Part shown: positions 15,826-26,738 of the stretch, piece by piece | Layout of the letters: the number at the start of each line of letters is the position of its first letter | Numbering within the stretch: position 1 is the stretch's first letter | Source: Tsuneonella litorea | Lineage (GTDB): Bacteria; Pseudomonadota; Alphaproteobacteria; Sphingomonadales; Sphingomonadaceae | Assembly (NCBI RefSeq): GCF_025154015.1 | Contig: NZ_JAOAMV010000002.1 | Span: 310,001-374,000 of the forward strand | Direction of reading: 5' to 3' | Length of the DNA: 64,000 bases | The notes under the pieces: model-generated | Databases searched by the model: none | Seen by the model: only the letters and a program-made list of their open reading frames with translations | What the model was told of the DNA's origin: nothing | Translations under genes and position numbers: made by a program

Positions 15826-17262
15826 TCAAAGGCGGCGGATCACCAGGTTCCGGATCTCGCTCATGTCCTCCATCGCGAAGCGGATGCCCTCGCGGCCGAG
15901 CCCCGAGTCCTTGACCCCGCCGTAGGGCATGTTGTCGACCCGGTAGCTGGGGACGTCATTGACCACCACGCCGCCGACATCGAGCACGTCCCAAGCCTCG
16001 AGCACCTGGTGGATGTCGCGGGTGAACATGCCCGCCTGGAGGCCGAACTTGCTGTCGTTGACGACCTCCAGCGCCTCGTCCCAGTCGGTGAACCTGGCGA
16101 GGTTGGCGAGCGGGCCGAACGCCTCCTCGCGGTTGGCCTTGCAATCGTCCGGCACGTCCTCGAGCAAGGTGGCCTCGAGCATCGCACCGTCGCGACTGCC
16201 GCCACACAGGAGCTTCGCCCCGGCCTCGACCGCCTCGTCGATCCAGCCCTTGAGGCGGGTGGCCTCCTTCTCGGAGATCATCGGGCCGATGAAGGTGTCG
16301 CGGTCCTTGGGGTCGCCCGCCACCAGCGTCCGGGTCTTCGCGACGAGCATCTCTCGGAAGCGGTCGTAGACGTCGGCGTGGATCAGTATCCGCTGGACGC
16401 CGATGCAGCTCTGTCCGCTCTGGTAGAAGGCCCCGAACACGATCCGCTCGAGCGCGTGGTCGAGGTCGGCGTCCTTGTCGACGATCACGGCCGCGTTGCC
16501 GCCGAGTTCGAGCACGACCTTCTTCTTGCCGGCCTTTGCCTTGAGGTCCCACCCCACCCCCGGCGACCCGGTGAAGCTGAGCAGCTTCAATCGCTCGTCG
16601 GTGGTGAACAGGTCGGCCCCGTCGCGGCTGGCGGGAAGGATCGAGAACGCACCTTCGGGCAGCACGTCGCACTCGGCGAGCACTTCGCCCATGATGATCG
16701 CGCCGAGCGGGGTCATGCTGGCGGGCTTCATCACGAAGGGACAGCCCATCGCGATCGCCGGGGCGATCTTGTGCGCGGCGAGGTTGAGCGGGAAGTTGAA
16801 TGGCGAGATGAAGCTGCACGGGCCGATCGGCACCCGCTTCCAGATGCCCATGTAGCCCTTTGCCCGGGGCGAGATGTCGAGCGGCTGGACCTCGCCGTAG
16901 ATGCGCGTCGCCTCCTCGGCGGCGATGCGGAACGTATCGATCAGGCGGGTGACCTCGCCCTCGGCATCCTTGATCGGCTTGCCCGCCTCGACGCACAGGG
17001 CATAAGCAAGCTCGTCGAACCGCTCCTGGAAGCGGGTGACGCAGTGCTGAAGGACCCCTTGCTTCTCGTAGCTTGCAAGCCGCGCCATCGGCTCCGCCGC
17101 GCGGACCGCGCCGGCGATCGCCTCGTCGATGACGTCCGGCGTCGCGAGCGCGGTGCGGAACGCGACCTCGCCGGTGTACTTGTCGGTCACCTTGAGGTCG
17201 GTGTTCGGCTGCGCCGCCCGGTTGTTGAGGTATAGCGGGTAGGTGTCTTTCAGCTTGGTCAT
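15826..17262 (-). CDS. Aldehyde dehydrogenase (NAD(P)-dependent)
   Basis: 478 residues from ATG 17262, chosen because AGGAGG lies five bases upstream. It is a class-3 type aldehyde dehydrogenase with the general base E252 in LELGGNAA, the nucleophile C286 in GQSCIGVQR, and the NAD(P) region SFTGSPGVG. N-terminal FISPFNFPLNL and C-terminal SGLGREGIRFAMEDMSE are typical of the lactaldehyde/phosphonoacetaldehyde branch. The gene starts 17 bases after a ThDP-dependent enzyme gene, so they form an operon; the ThDP enzyme may make the aldehyde or 2-oxoacid derivative this enzyme oxidises. Substrate not determinable here. Confidence 0.92.
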   Translation of the reverse strand: MTKLKDTYPLYLNNRAAQPNTDLKVTDKYTGEVAFRTALATPDVIDEAIAGAVRAAEPMARLASYEKQGVLQHCVTRFQERFDELAYALCVEAGKPIKDAEGEVTRLIDTFRIAAEEATRIYGEVQPLDISPRAKGYMGIWKRVPIGPCSFISPFNFPLNLAAHKIAPAIAMGCPFVMKPASMTPLGAIIMGEVLAECDVLPEGAFSILPASRDGADLFTTDERLKLLSFTGSPGVGWDLKAKAGKKKVVLELGGNAAVIVDKDADLDHALERIVFGAFYQSGQSCIGVQRILIHADVYDRFREMLVAKTRTLVAGDPKDRDTFIGPMISEKEATRLKGWIDEAVEAGAKLLCGGSRDGAMLEATLLEDVPDDCKANREEAFGPLANLARFTDWDEALEVVNDSKFGLQAGMFTRDIHQVLEAWDVLDVGGVVVNDVPSYRVDNMPYGGVKDSGLGREGIRFAMEDMSEIRNLVIRRL

Positions 17263-17279
17263 GCCATCCTCCTGAAGGA

Positions 17280-18941
<1,662 letters not shown>

Positions 18942-19007
18942 TCCGCCATTCCCCCTCTGGTCCGGAAGAGCGGGAGCGTAACAAGTCGGGGGCGTGGAGT
19001 CTTGTAA

Positions 19008-19946
19008 CTAATACCCCTTCACGGGATCGAATATCGGCGCGAGCGCCTCCCCCGCGACGTAGCGGCGGCAATTTTCTACGAACCTTTCCGCCGACCGCAC
19101 GAACATCTTCGCTTGCGCCCGCCCCGAAAGGTGCATCGTCACCTGCGCGTTCTCGAGATCCCACAGCGGGTGCTCGGGCGGCAACGGCTCGGGCGTCGTC
19201 ACGTCGAGCAGCGCGCCGCCAATCGACTTCGCCTCGAGCGCGCTGACGAGAGCGTCCTGGTCGACCACCGCGCCCCGCGCGATGTTCACCAGCACCGCGC
19301 CCGCCTTCATCGCAGCGAGTTCGGCGGCGCCGATCATCGCATCGGTTTCCGGTGTCGCGGGAACGGCAAGGATCACCCAGTCGAACTCGCCCAGCCGCGC
19401 ACGCCATTCGTCGGGACCCAGAGCCCCTTCGGAAGGCGAACGCCGAACGGGCACGACCTCGACGTCGAACGCCTCGAGCCGCGTCTTCACGAGCTTGCCG
19501 ATCGCACCCATGCCCAGCAGCAGCGCGCGGCTGCCGGCCAGTTCCATCTTCCCCGGCGAATCCCCCAGCCACGCGTGCCGGTCCTGCGCGCGGACGACCT
19601 CGCGGTAGCCCTTGGCGTGGACCAGCATGAGCATGACGACGTATTCGGCGATCGTGAGCGCGTTGATGCCGGCGCCGTTGGTCACGGTGACCTGGCGCTC
19701 GACCAGCAGGTCCAGCGGCAGGAAATCGAGGCCCGCGTAGATCGAGTTGAGCCACTTCAGCTTGCCCGCCGCGCGGACCGCCTCGATCATGGGTTCCTTT
19801 TTGTCGAGGTCGAACCAGCCGATCTCAGCCTGCGGTGCGAGTTCGAGAAGATGTTCGACCGAGGTAAACCACCTGGGTTCGATTTCCGGCGGCAGGCGCC
19901 CTTCGACCAGCGGGCGCACGAGCCCCGAGAGAACGGCAACAGTCAT
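19008..19946 (-). CDS. D-2-hydroxyacid dehydrogenase
   Basis: About 312 residues from ATG 19946, which overlaps the cysS stop as ATGA; the longer start at 19961 lies inside cysS. NAD-binding motif GMGAIGKLV in the middle, catalytic arginine in NIARGAVVD, acidic residue in TPEPLPPEHPLW and a histidine in VTMHLSGR where most relatives have PHIAG. This reduces 2-oxoacids or oxidises D-2-hydroxyacids. Co-translated with cysS; a metabolic link to the downstream ThDP enzyme is possible but unproven. Confidence 0.9.
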   Translation of the reverse strand: MTVAVLSGLVRPLVEGRLPPEIEPRWFTSVEHLLELAPQAEIGWFDLDKKEPMIEAVRAAGKLKWLNSIYAGLDFLPLDLLVERQVTVTNGAGINALTIAEYVVMLMLVHAKGYREVVRAQDRHAWLGDSPGKMELAGSRALLLGMGAIGKLVKTRLEAFDVEVVPVRRSPSEGALGPDEWRARLGEFDWVILAVPATPETDAMIGAAELAAMKAGAVLVNIARGAVVDQDALVSALEAKSIGGALLDVTTPEPLPPEHPLWDLENAQVTMHLSGRAQAKMFVRSAERFVENCRRYVAGEALAPIFDPVKGY

Positions 19947-21394
19947 AGCTTCCAGTCCCATCCCAGCGGGTCGCCGTCCATCACCTCGACACCCTTAGCA
20001 ACAAGCTCGTCGCGGATCGCGTCCGAGGCGGCGAAGTCCTTCTCCGCCCGCGCGGTCTTGCGGCGGGCAAGCGCGGCTTCGATTTCGGCCTCGGTGATGG
20101 AGACTGAGGCGGGGCGCAGCCGCAGTTCCTCGCGGGTGAGGTCGAGGACACGCAGGCCCAGCACGGCGTCCATGGCCTCGACCGCAGCGCGCTTCGCAGC
20201 CGGATCGATCTTCTTCATCGCCAGCGCCTCGTCAAATGCGGTCAGCGCGACCGCGGTGTTGAGATCGTCGGACACCGCGGCGTCGAACTTGTCCAGCAAC
20301 GGTGCGAGTTTCGGATGTTCCGTGCCAGCGGCGATCCCGCGCAGCGGCGCGGCGGCCATGACCATCCGCTTGAGCCGCACCAGTGCAGCGCCCAGCCCTT
20401 CCCAGGTGAACTCCAGCTCGCTGCGGTAATGCGCCTGGAGGCACATCAGGCGGTAGGCCAGCGGGTGATAGCCGCGGTCGACCAGCGCCTGCAGCGTCAG
20501 GAAGTCCCCGGTGGACTTGCTCATCTTGCCCCGCCGGTCGACGAGGAAGTTGTTGTGCATCCAGATCCGCGCGCCGGTATCGGGGCCGCAGCTGTGCGCC
20601 TGGTCAGTCATTTGTTTGGCTTGATTCTGGGCGATCTCGTTCGGGTGGTGGATCTCCCGGTGATCGATCCCGCCGGTGTGGATGTCGAACGGATGGCCGA
20701 GCAGTTCGGCGCTCATCACCGAGCATTCGATATGCCACCCCGGCGCGCCGCGGCCCCAGGGGCTGTCCCACTCCATCTGCCGGCTTTCGCCCGGCGGGGT
20801 CGTGCGCCACAGCGCGAAGTCGGCGGCGTGGCGCTTGCCCTCGACGCTCTCGATCCGCCCTTCGCCTCCGAGCTCATCAGTTCCGGTGCTGGCGCGCGCC
20901 AGCCGGCCGTAATCGGGCACCGTCGAAACGTCGAAATAGAGCCCGCCGTCGAGCCGGTAGGCGTGTTTCGCCTCGATCGCGGCATTCCACGCGATCATCG
21001 CCTCGACATAGTCGGTCGCGCGCGGATGATGCGCGGGCTTCCTGATGTTGAGCCGGGCAAGATCGGCCTCGAACACCTCCTGGTAGTGCCGCGCGATGTC
21101 CCACGCCGACTTGCCCTGGGCCTGGGCGGCTTTCTCCATCTTGTCGTCGCCCGCGTCGGCATCGCTCGTCAGGTGGCCGACATCGGTGATGTTGATCACG
21201 TGGGTGAGCCGGTATCCCTTGAAGCTCAGCACCCGCCCCAGCGTGTCGGCAAAGACATAGGCGCGCATGTTGCCGACGTGCTGGTAGTTGTAGACCGTCG
21301 GCCCGCACGAATAGACCCGCGCCTCGCCGGGATGGATCGGCTCGAACGGCTCGAGGGTGCGGGTCAGCGAGTTGAAGAGGCGAAGCTGGGCCAT
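19943..21394 (-). CDS. cysS: Cysteine--tRNA ligase
   Basis: 483 residues from ATG 21394 (MAQLRLFNSL), the normal CysS start; an upstream ATG at 21469 adds 25 arginine-rich, non-conserved residues. Zinc cysteine C30 in YSCGPTVY, the HIGH-like HVGN (39-42), CysS-specific GAPGWHIECSVMS and HTGGIDH, and KMSKS around residue 280. Charges tRNA-Cys. The stop overlaps the following dehydrogenase start. Confidence 0.97.
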   Translation of the reverse strand: MAQLRLFNSLTRTLEPFEPIHPGEARVYSCGPTVYNYQHVGNMRAYVFADTLGRVLSFKGYRLTHVINITDVGHLTSDADAGDDKMEKAAQAQGKSAWDIARHYQEVFEADLARLNIRKPAHHPRATDYVEAMIAWNAAIEAKHAYRLDGGLYFDVSTVPDYGRLARASTGTDELGGEGRIESVEGKRHAADFALWRTTPPGESRQMEWDSPWGRGAPGWHIECSVMSAELLGHPFDIHTGGIDHREIHHPNEIAQNQAKQMTDQAHSCGPDTGARIWMHNNFLVDRRGKMSKSTGDFLTLQALVDRGYHPLAYRLMCLQAHYRSELEFTWEGLGAALVRLKRMVMAAAPLRGIAAGTEHPKLAPLLDKFDAAVSDDLNTAVALTAFDEALAMKKIDPAAKRAAVEAMDAVLGLRVLDLTREELRLRPASVSITEAEIEAALARRKTARAEKDFAASDAIRDELVAKGVEVMDGDPLGWDWKL

Positions 21395-21425
21395 GGCGGG
21401 CGGGTTAGCGGCGCGCGGCCAAGCG

Positions 21426-22103
21426 TCAATCCCAACCTTCCCAGCGGACCGCTTCCTCCAGCGGCGCACGGGGGACGGGGAAGGTGTTGACCGGGTCTTC
21501 CCGATCGCCCCAGCCGATCGCCATGCCGCAGAAGAAGATGTGATCCTCGGGGATGTCCACCACCTCGCGGATCTGCGGGGAATAGACCGCCCACGCCTCC
21601 TGGAAGCACGAATCCATCCCCTCCTCGCGCAGGAGCAGCGCGATGGTCTGCAGCCACATCCCGATGTCGGACCATTGCGGCGGCCCCATGTACTTCGGCG
21701 TGTGGACCAGCATCAGCACCGGCGCTCCGAAGGCCTGGAAATTGCGCGCGAACCACATCAGCCGCGCCATCTTGTCCTCGCGCGGGATGCCGAGCGCGGC
21801 GTAGAGCGCCTCGCCCACCCCGAAGCGCCGCGCCTCGTAGGCGCCGTCGAGCTCGGGCGGATAAACGTGATATTCGGGCGCGAACGCGGCGCGCCCCTTG
21901 GGGACATCCTCCGCCACCCGGTCCAGCAGCCGCCGCAGCGGATCGCCGGTCAGCACGATCCCGTGCCACGGCTGCGTGTTTCCGCCCGAAGCCGTGCGCT
22001 GCGCCTTTTCGAGAATTCGTTCGATCACCGCGCGATCGACGGCACGATCGAGAAACGCCCGGATCGAGCGGCGGCTGGCGACGGCCTGGCTAACGGTTGT
22101 CAT
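21426..22103 (-). CDS. Nitroreductase-family FMN oxidoreductase
   Basis: 225 residues. N-terminal ASRRSIRAFLDRAVD and TASGGNTQPWH are the classic nitroreductase signatures that contact FMN; the C-terminus has AIGWGDREDPVNTFP. Members reduce nitroaromatics, quinones or similar acceptors with NAD(P)H. It lies upstream of cysS on the same strand with a 31-base gap. Physiological substrate unknown. Confidence 0.92.
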   Translation of the reverse strand: MTTVSQAVASRRSIRAFLDRAVDRAVIERILEKAQRTASGGNTQPWHGIVLTGDPLRRLLDRVAEDVPKGRAAFAPEYHVYPPELDGAYEARRFGVGEALYAALGIPREDKMARLMWFARNFQAFGAPVLMLVHTPKYMGPPQWSDIGMWLQTIALLLREEGMDSCFQEAWAVYSPQIREVVDIPEDHIFFCGMAIGWGDREDPVNTFPVPRAPLEEAVRWEGWD

Positions 22104-22170
22104 TCGCCACCGCTAGCGAGCCGGGACGGAAGTGCAACTCCCGCACCGGCCCGGATCAGGTCGCACCGGG

Positions 22171-22653
22171 TCATTCGCCAGTGGCGGCGCCCATCTCCTC
22201 GGCCCGAAGCGCGCCGGGTGCCGGCCCCATGTCGTCGGCATCGACGAGCTTGAAGCTGCCCTTGCGGAACTCGGCCTCGTCTGCGGGCGCGAGGTCCGGA
22301 CGACCGGCCATGATGCCCATCTTGATCTTGCACTTGGCGAATTTCGTCTCGCCTTCCTCGACCTCGAGCGCGAGCGTGTCCTTCGCCTCGCTCTTGACGG
22401 TGTATTCGTGGCGGCCGGGCGTGGTGCGTAGCACGAAGTACTTGCCCGCGCCGAGCGAGCTGATCTTCTCGCCGTTCTCGTTAACCGAGCATCCCATCGC
22501 AAAGCCCATCCCGCCGGGGCGGAAGAAGACGATCTGGCCGGTTCCGGCAGTTGGTGCAGGAATCACGATCGGCGCGGCGGCTTCCTTGGCGATCGTCGGC
22601 GCCGAGAGACCGGCCGCGACCATCGCGGCGGCCAGGGTAAGTGCAAACTTCAT
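22171..22653 (-). CDS. Exported DUF2846-like protein
   Basis: 160 residues with a signal peptide (MKFALTLAAAMVAAGLSAPTIA). The mature domain GQIVFFRPGGMGFAMGCSVNENGEK... and GKYFVLRTTPGRHEY fits the DUF2846 pattern: a periplasmic beta-rich fold of unknown function. The start overlaps the stop of the upstream exported-protein gene by one base (TAATG), so both are expressed together and probably act in the same envelope process. Confidence 0.8.
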   Translation of the reverse strand: MKFALTLAAAMVAAGLSAPTIAKEAAAPIVIPAPTAGTGQIVFFRPGGMGFAMGCSVNENGEKISSLGAGKYFVLRTTPGRHEYTVKSEAKDTLALEVEEGETKFAKCKIKMGIMAGRPDLAPADEAEFRKGSFKLVDADDMGPAPGALRAEEMGAATGE

Positions 22654-23324
22654 TAAGATTTCCCTTCCCAGTTACCCGCGGCCGTCCCGACGGCCTCGGA
22701 ATTTCCATCTTCGCTCGCCGCGGCGGGAATGGCCGGCGCGGCGGGGCTGAAGTCTTCTGCTAACTTCGCCACGAGGCGCGTGCCCGGCGGCAGCTCGATC
22801 TCGCCACCCTTGATGAAGAAGCCGATCCACGCGACCGGTAGCGGGCTTGCCGCAGAGGCGGCGGCAAGGTTGCTTACCCCGTTGATGCGGCTCTTGCCCT
22901 CGGCGTCGATGACCGTGCTGCGCAAGCGCACCTTGCGGTCGCCAAGATCCAGAAAGCGCGCAGCCACGACCAGCTCGCCCGCAGCGCCCATCCCGCCGGC
23001 CTTCTTCGCGTGAACGATCTCGCCTGTCCCCGGCGTTCCCGCGGGGATCACCTCGAATTCATCCACCATCACCGGCTCGGCGAGAACAACGCGAAATGTC
23101 TCGAGTGACTTGCTGGTCTTGCTGCCGACCGGATCGACGAGCTCAAGCGCGACCGGAGTCATCTTGAGAGCACGGGGCGCGGTCGCTGCATCCGCCGATG
23201 CCGCCTGGTCGCGCGCGGTCGCGCCAAACGCACCTGCGCCCGCAGTCGCCTCCTGTGCCGCGCACGGCGAAGCCAGGCACACCGCCAGCCACGCACAACG
23301 CGTGTACAACCCCCGCAATGTCAT
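22653..23324 (-). CDS. Exported hypothetical protein
   Basis: 223 residues from ATG 23324 (MTLRGLYTRCAWLAV), giving a signal peptide cleaved after CAAQ-type residues about 23-24; a longer start at 23381 would bury it. The mature protein has two beta-rich blocks (VALELVDPVGSKTSKSLETF, ARFLDLGDRKVRLRST) and a basic/hydrophobic VAWIGFFIKGGEIELPPGT that resembles surface-exposed loops. No family recognised. Coupled to the DUF2846-like gene. Confidence 0.7.
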   Translation of the reverse strand: MTLRGLYTRCAWLAVCLASPCAAQEATAGAGAFGATARDQAASADAATAPRALKMTPVALELVDPVGSKTSKSLETFRVVLAEPVMVDEFEVIPAGTPGTGEIVHAKKAGGMGAAGELVVAARFLDLGDRKVRLRSTVIDAEGKSRINGVSNLAAASAASPLPVAWIGFFIKGGEIELPPGTRLVAKLAEDFSPAAPAIPAAASEDGNSEAVGTAAGNWEGKS

Positions 23325-23397
23325 GAAGTTAGACCCCTGATTCCCCAAAGGCCGATTTATCGCGAACGCACTAGTTCGCAAGCGGAACTTGCGCCGT

Positions 23398-25218
23398 TCA
23401 CTCCACTTCGAACAATTCGGCCAGTTGCTCGGTGATCGTGCCGCCGAGTTGTTCCACGTCCATGATCGTCACCGCGCGTCGATAGTAGCGGGTCACGTCG
23501 TGGCCGATGCCGATGGCGACGAGCTGGACGGGGCTCTGCTTCTCGATCCAGTCGATCACCTTGCGCAAGTGCTGCTCGAGATAGCCGGCGCTGTTCACGC
23601 TCAGCGTCGAATCGTCGACCGGTGCGCCGTCGGAGATGACCATGAGGATGCGGCGGTCCTCGCGGCGGGCGAGCAGGCGGTCGTGTGCCCACAGCAGCGC
23701 CTCGCCGTCGATGTTTTCCTTTAGCAGGCCCTCGCGCATCATCAGGCCCAGGTTACGGCGGGCGCGCCGCCACGGCTCGTCGGCCTTCTTGTAGACGATG
23801 TGGCGCAGGTCGTTGAGCCGGCCGGGTTGCGGCGGCTTGCCTTCCGCGAGCCAGGCCTCGCGGCTCTGCCCCCCCTTCCACGCGCGGGTGGTGAAGCCGA
23901 GCACCTCGGTCTTCACGCCCACGCGTTCGAGCGTGCGGCCGAGAATGTCGGCGCTGATCGCGGCGATGCTGATCGGCCGCCCGCGCATCGAACCCGAGTT
24001 GTCGATCAGCAGGGTAACGACGGTGTCCTTGAACTCGACGTCGCGCTCGATCTTGTAGCTCAGCGAGTGACCGGGGCTGACGACCACGCGGGCAAGGCGC
24101 GCCGCATCGAGCAGGCCTTCCTCCTGGTCGAAGTCCCAGCTGCGGTTCTGCTGCGCCATGAGTCGCCGCTGGAGCCGGTTGGCAAGCCGGGTGACCACAC
24201 CCTGCAGACCGGTGAGCTGGCTGTCGAGATAGGCGCGCAATCGGTCGAGCTCGTCCGGATCGCACAGCTCGGGCGCCTCGATCACCTCGTCGAACTTGGT
24301 GGTCCAGGCCTTGTAGTCGAAGCCTTCGGGGATGTCGGTCCACGGGCGATTGGGGCGAACGGGCATCATGCCCTCCTCGCCCTCGTCGCCAGGCTCGCCC
24401 TCGGCCATGTCCTCTTCCGACGACATCTCGGTCTCGCCGTCGCCGTCGTCGTCGCCTTCGGACATTTCGCCGGCCATCTCGGTGGCCTGCGCGTCGCCCT
24501 GCCCCTCGTTGTCGTCCTCGCCCTCGTCCTGCTCCTCGCCTTCCGGCTCGTCGCCGTCGTCGCTGTCGTCGGGCGTCTGGTCCATGTCCTCGGGCAGCGT
24601 CAGCTCGAGATGACGCAGGAGGTCGAGCGAGAGGTTCTGGAACGCCTTCTGGTCACCGATCGAATCGGCCAGCGCCGCGAAGTCGGCCCCCGCACGGTCC
24701 TCGATCCAGCCGCGTACCATGTCGACGCCCGCCGCCGCGCGCTCGGGCACCGGCTGGCCGGTCAGCTTCTCGCGCAGGATCAGGCCGAGCGCGGTGGGAA
24801 GCGGAACGTCCTCCCGGCGCATCGCCCGGGTGATCGGGTCGGACGCCGTGCGCAGTTGCATGGCAGCGTCAAGATTGGATCGTATGCCACTGAAATCGTT
24901 CGATCCGATTGCCTCGTAACGGACCATTTCCGCAACGTCGTAACAGGCGCGCGCGACGGGTTCCGAAGGCGCACCCCGCGCGTGCAGCGCCTCGTTGTGG
25001 TGCAGCATCCGCAGCGCGAAGCCATCGGCCACCCCGCGCGCCTCGCGCACCTGGTCCGACGGCAGCGAGCGGCCCGGAAGCGGCACGCGCATCTGCTTGC
25101 CGCGGACTGTCGGCGTATCGGCGCTCCAGGCGACTTCCACCTCGGGCTCGTGCGCCAGCGCCCGGCTGGCACCGGTCAGTGCGTGCTTGAAACGGTCGAG
25201 AGGGGTTTCTTCGGCCAA
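23398..25218 (-). CDS. cobT: Cobaltochelatase subunit CobT
   Basis: 606 residues in the CobT family: an N-terminal helical half, a strongly acidic Glu/Asp-rich linker at roughly 200-285, and a C-terminal von Willebrand A domain with [13 protein letters not shown] and conserved [13 protein letters not shown] and [12 protein letters not shown]. With CobS and CobN it inserts cobalt into hydrogenobyrinate diamide in aerobic B12 synthesis. No cobN or cobS lies in the window, so it may be part of a remote pathway or act in another metal insertion. It starts 11 bases after fsa. Confidence 0.92.
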   Translation of the reverse strand: MAEETPLDRFKHALTGASRALAHEPEVEVAWSADTPTVRGKQMRVPLPGRSLPSDQVREARGVADGFALRMLHHNEALHARGAPSEPVARACYDVAEMVRYEAIGSNDFSGIRSNLDAAMQLRTASDPITRAMRREDVPLPTALGLILREKLTGQPVPERAAAGVDMVRGWIEDRAGADFAALADSIGDQKAFQNLSLDLLRHLELTLPEDMDQTPDDSDDGDEPEGEEQDEGEDDNEGQGDAQATEMAGEMSEGDDDGDGETEMSSEEDMAEGEPGDEGEEGMMPVRPNRPWTDIPEGFDYKAWTTKFDEVIEAPELCDPDELDRLRAYLDSQLTGLQGVVTRLANRLQRRLMAQQNRSWDFDQEEGLLDAARLARVVVSPGHSLSYKIERDVEFKDTVVTLLIDNSGSMRGRPISIAAISADILGRTLERVGVKTEVLGFTTRAWKGGQSREAWLAEGKPPQPGRLNDLRHIVYKKADEPWRRARRNLGLMMREGLLKENIDGEALLWAHDRLLARREDRRILMVISDGAPVDDSTLSVNSAGYLEQHLRKVIDWIEKQSPVQLVAIGIGHDVTRYYRRAVTIMDVEQLGGTITEQLAELFEVE

Positions 25219-25229
25219 GCGCGGCGCCC

Positions 25230-25883
25230 TTACAGGATCGATTGCCCGGTCTTCGCCCAGTCGGCGAGGAAGCCCTCGATCCCCTTGTCGGTGAGGACGT
25301 GGTTGGCGAGGCTCTTGATGACCTTGGGCGGCGCAGTCATCACGTCCGCGCCGATCCGCGCGCTTTCGAGCACGTGGACCACGTGGCGCACGCTGGCTAC
25401 AAGGATTTCCGTCGTGAAATCATAGTTGTCGTAGATCAACCTGATGTCGCGTATAAGGTCCATTCCGTCGACGCCGTTGTCGTCGTGACGGCCCACGAAC
25501 GGCGAAACGAAGGTCGCCCCGGCCTTCGCCGCGAGCAGCGCCTGATTGGCGGAGAAGCACAGCGTGACGTTGACCATCGTGCCGTCGCGGGTGAGCGCGC
25601 GGCAGGTCTTGAGCCCGTCGATCGTGAGCGGCACCTTGATGCAGACATTGTCGGCGATCTTCCGAAGGACGTCTGCCTCCTTCATCATCGTCTCGTGGTC
25701 GAGCGCGACGACCTCGGCCGAAACCGGGCCGTCGACGATGCCGCAGATCTCCTTCGTTACTTCCATGAAGTCGCGGCCCGACTTGTGGATGAGCGAGGGG
25801 TTGGTGGTCACCCCGTCGAGAAGGCCCGCATCGTTCAGCTCGCGAATGTCGGCGATCTCGGCGGTGTCGGCAAAGAATTTCAT
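25230..25883 (-). CDS. fsa: Transaldolase-like fructose-6-phosphate aldolase
   Basis: 217 residues, the short TalC/FSA-type transaldolase. [13 protein letters not shown] is the family start; GVTTNPSL and the Schiff-base lysine in VCIKVPLT are conserved, and ASVRHVVHV follows. It either acts as transaldolase in the pentose-phosphate pathway or as fructose-6-phosphate aldolase; sequence alone does not separate these. The start is preceded by a strong hairpin that contains its ribosome-binding sequence. Confidence 0.92.
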   Translation of the reverse strand: MKFFADTAEIADIRELNDAGLLDGVTTNPSLIHKSGRDFMEVTKEICGIVDGPVSAEVVALDHETMMKEADVLRKIADNVCIKVPLTIDGLKTCRALTRDGTMVNVTLCFSANQALLAAKAGATFVSPFVGRHDDNGVDGMDLIRDIRLIYDNYDFTTEILVASVRHVVHVLESARIGADVMTAPPKVIKSLANHVLTDKGIEGFLADWAKTGQSIL

Positions 25884-25891
25884 TTGGGGGA

Positions 25892-25923
25892 GGCTCTCCG
25901 GAAAGTGCGATTCCCGGAGAGCC
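25892..25923 (-). promoter_or_regulatory. Ten-bp perfect hairpin hiding the fsa ribosome-binding site
   Basis: ggctctccgg (25892-25901) and ccggagagcc (25914-25923) pair perfectly around a 12-base loop. On the minus strand the 3' arm reads CCGGAGAGCC, whose GGAG is about 10-12 bases before the fsa ATG. Folding would occlude initiation, as in a translational riboregulator or thermometer. It also lies 37 bases after the DUF4197 stop and could be a terminator, although no U tract follows. Confidence 0.5.
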
Positions 25924-25960
25924 TTAGCTTCTGCACCAGTGAGTGGCTAGGACGCCGTGG

Positions 25961-26680
25961 CTAGAAGGCGTTGCCCGCCCCGAACACGCCGATAATCAGT
26001 GGATCACGCGTGCTCGCCGGATCGCGCCGGATTGCTGCTTCCTCTAGGCCGATCTGGTCCCAGATGACGTTGTCGACCGTCCCGGTGAACCGGCGCGCGA
26101 CCTGCGGCACGTCGACCCCGGTGAGCGCGGCAAGCGCTTCGCCGACGATCGGGTCGCTGGCGACGCGCAGGCCCTGCCCCACTTCGGGCAGCATCGCGTC
26201 GATCAGCCGCGTGCCCATGTTCTGGCGCAGGTAGCTGGTGGCGGCGGTCGGGCCGCCGCGGACGAGGTCGACCGCGTTCTGGAAACCGATCACGCGGATC
26301 GTGTCGGCCACCACCGGAGCGGCGCGCTGCGCGGCGTCGAACGCGACCGGGGCAAGCGCGCGGGCGAGCCGGTCCTTGAACAGGGCCGAGGTCAGGATGC
26401 GGCTGAGCACGCCTCCGCGCGCGCCGAGGAACTCCTCGAAGCCGAGCTGCGCGACCTGCTGGTCCCAGAACCCGCCGGGCGCCGCCATGCGGTCGAATGC
26501 GCGCGAACTCGACAGGAACAGCAGCCGCGCGATGGCGTCGGTGAAGCTGAACCCGCCATAGGGGCCGGCGCAGGCCGGAATGACGAGCGCGCCGCCCGCG
26601 ACGCCCAGGCCGGCCAGGAAGCTACGGCGATGAAGGCGGGAATCGGAAAGCATATCGGGGGTGTCCATCAATTCGTTCAT
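25961..26680 (-). CDS. DUF4197 Tat-dependent lipoprotein
   Basis: 239 residues. N-terminal RRSFLAGLGVAGGALVIPAC combines a twin-arginine motif with a lipobox (PAC), so it is probably a Tat-exported lipoprotein. The rest is the helical DUF4197 domain, with GGFSFTDAIARLL and PLIIGVFGAGNAF near the ends. Family function is unknown. It lies divergent from priA, 58 bases away. Confidence 0.85.
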   Translation of the reverse strand: MNELMDTPDMLSDSRLHRRSFLAGLGVAGGALVIPACAGPYGGFSFTDAIARLLFLSSSRAFDRMAAPGGFWDQQVAQLGFEEFLGARGGVLSRILTSALFKDRLARALAPVAFDAAQRAAPVVADTIRVIGFQNAVDLVRGGPTAATSYLRQNMGTRLIDAMLPEVGQGLRVASDPIVGEALAALTGVDVPQVARRFTGTVDNVIWDQIGLEEAAIRRDPASTRDPLIIGVFGAGNAF

Positions 26681-26718
26681 TGCAAGGTCCTCTTACCTTG
26701 CCGCCCCACCCCGGCGGC

Positions 26719-26730
26719 GCCCATATGGGC
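26719..26730. promoter_or_regulatory. 12-bp perfect palindrome upstream of priA
   Basis: gcccatatgggc lies nine bases before the priA start, in the short divergent gap with the DUF4197 gene; a second inverted repeat, gcaaggt-N6-accttgc (26682-26701), lies on the other side. Either could be an operator or a leader hairpin. Confidence 0.35.
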
Positions 26731-26738
26731 CGTGAAAC

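Noticed and set aside
18978-19008. gtaacaag ... cttgtaac as operator upstream of the ThDP enzyme gene
   Set aside because: The arms do not pair cleanly, and the right copy overlaps the stop of the neighbouring gene.
24360-24600. Repetitive acidic codons in cobT that look like a tandem repeat array
   Set aside because: The bias comes from the Glu/Asp linker normal to CobT; no regular spacer or unit, so not a CRISPR or satellite.
23800-25425. 541-codon open frame on the plus strand opposite cobT
   Set aside because: Translation is valine/leucine/arginine-rich noise; the minus strand is a clear CobT with VWA domain.
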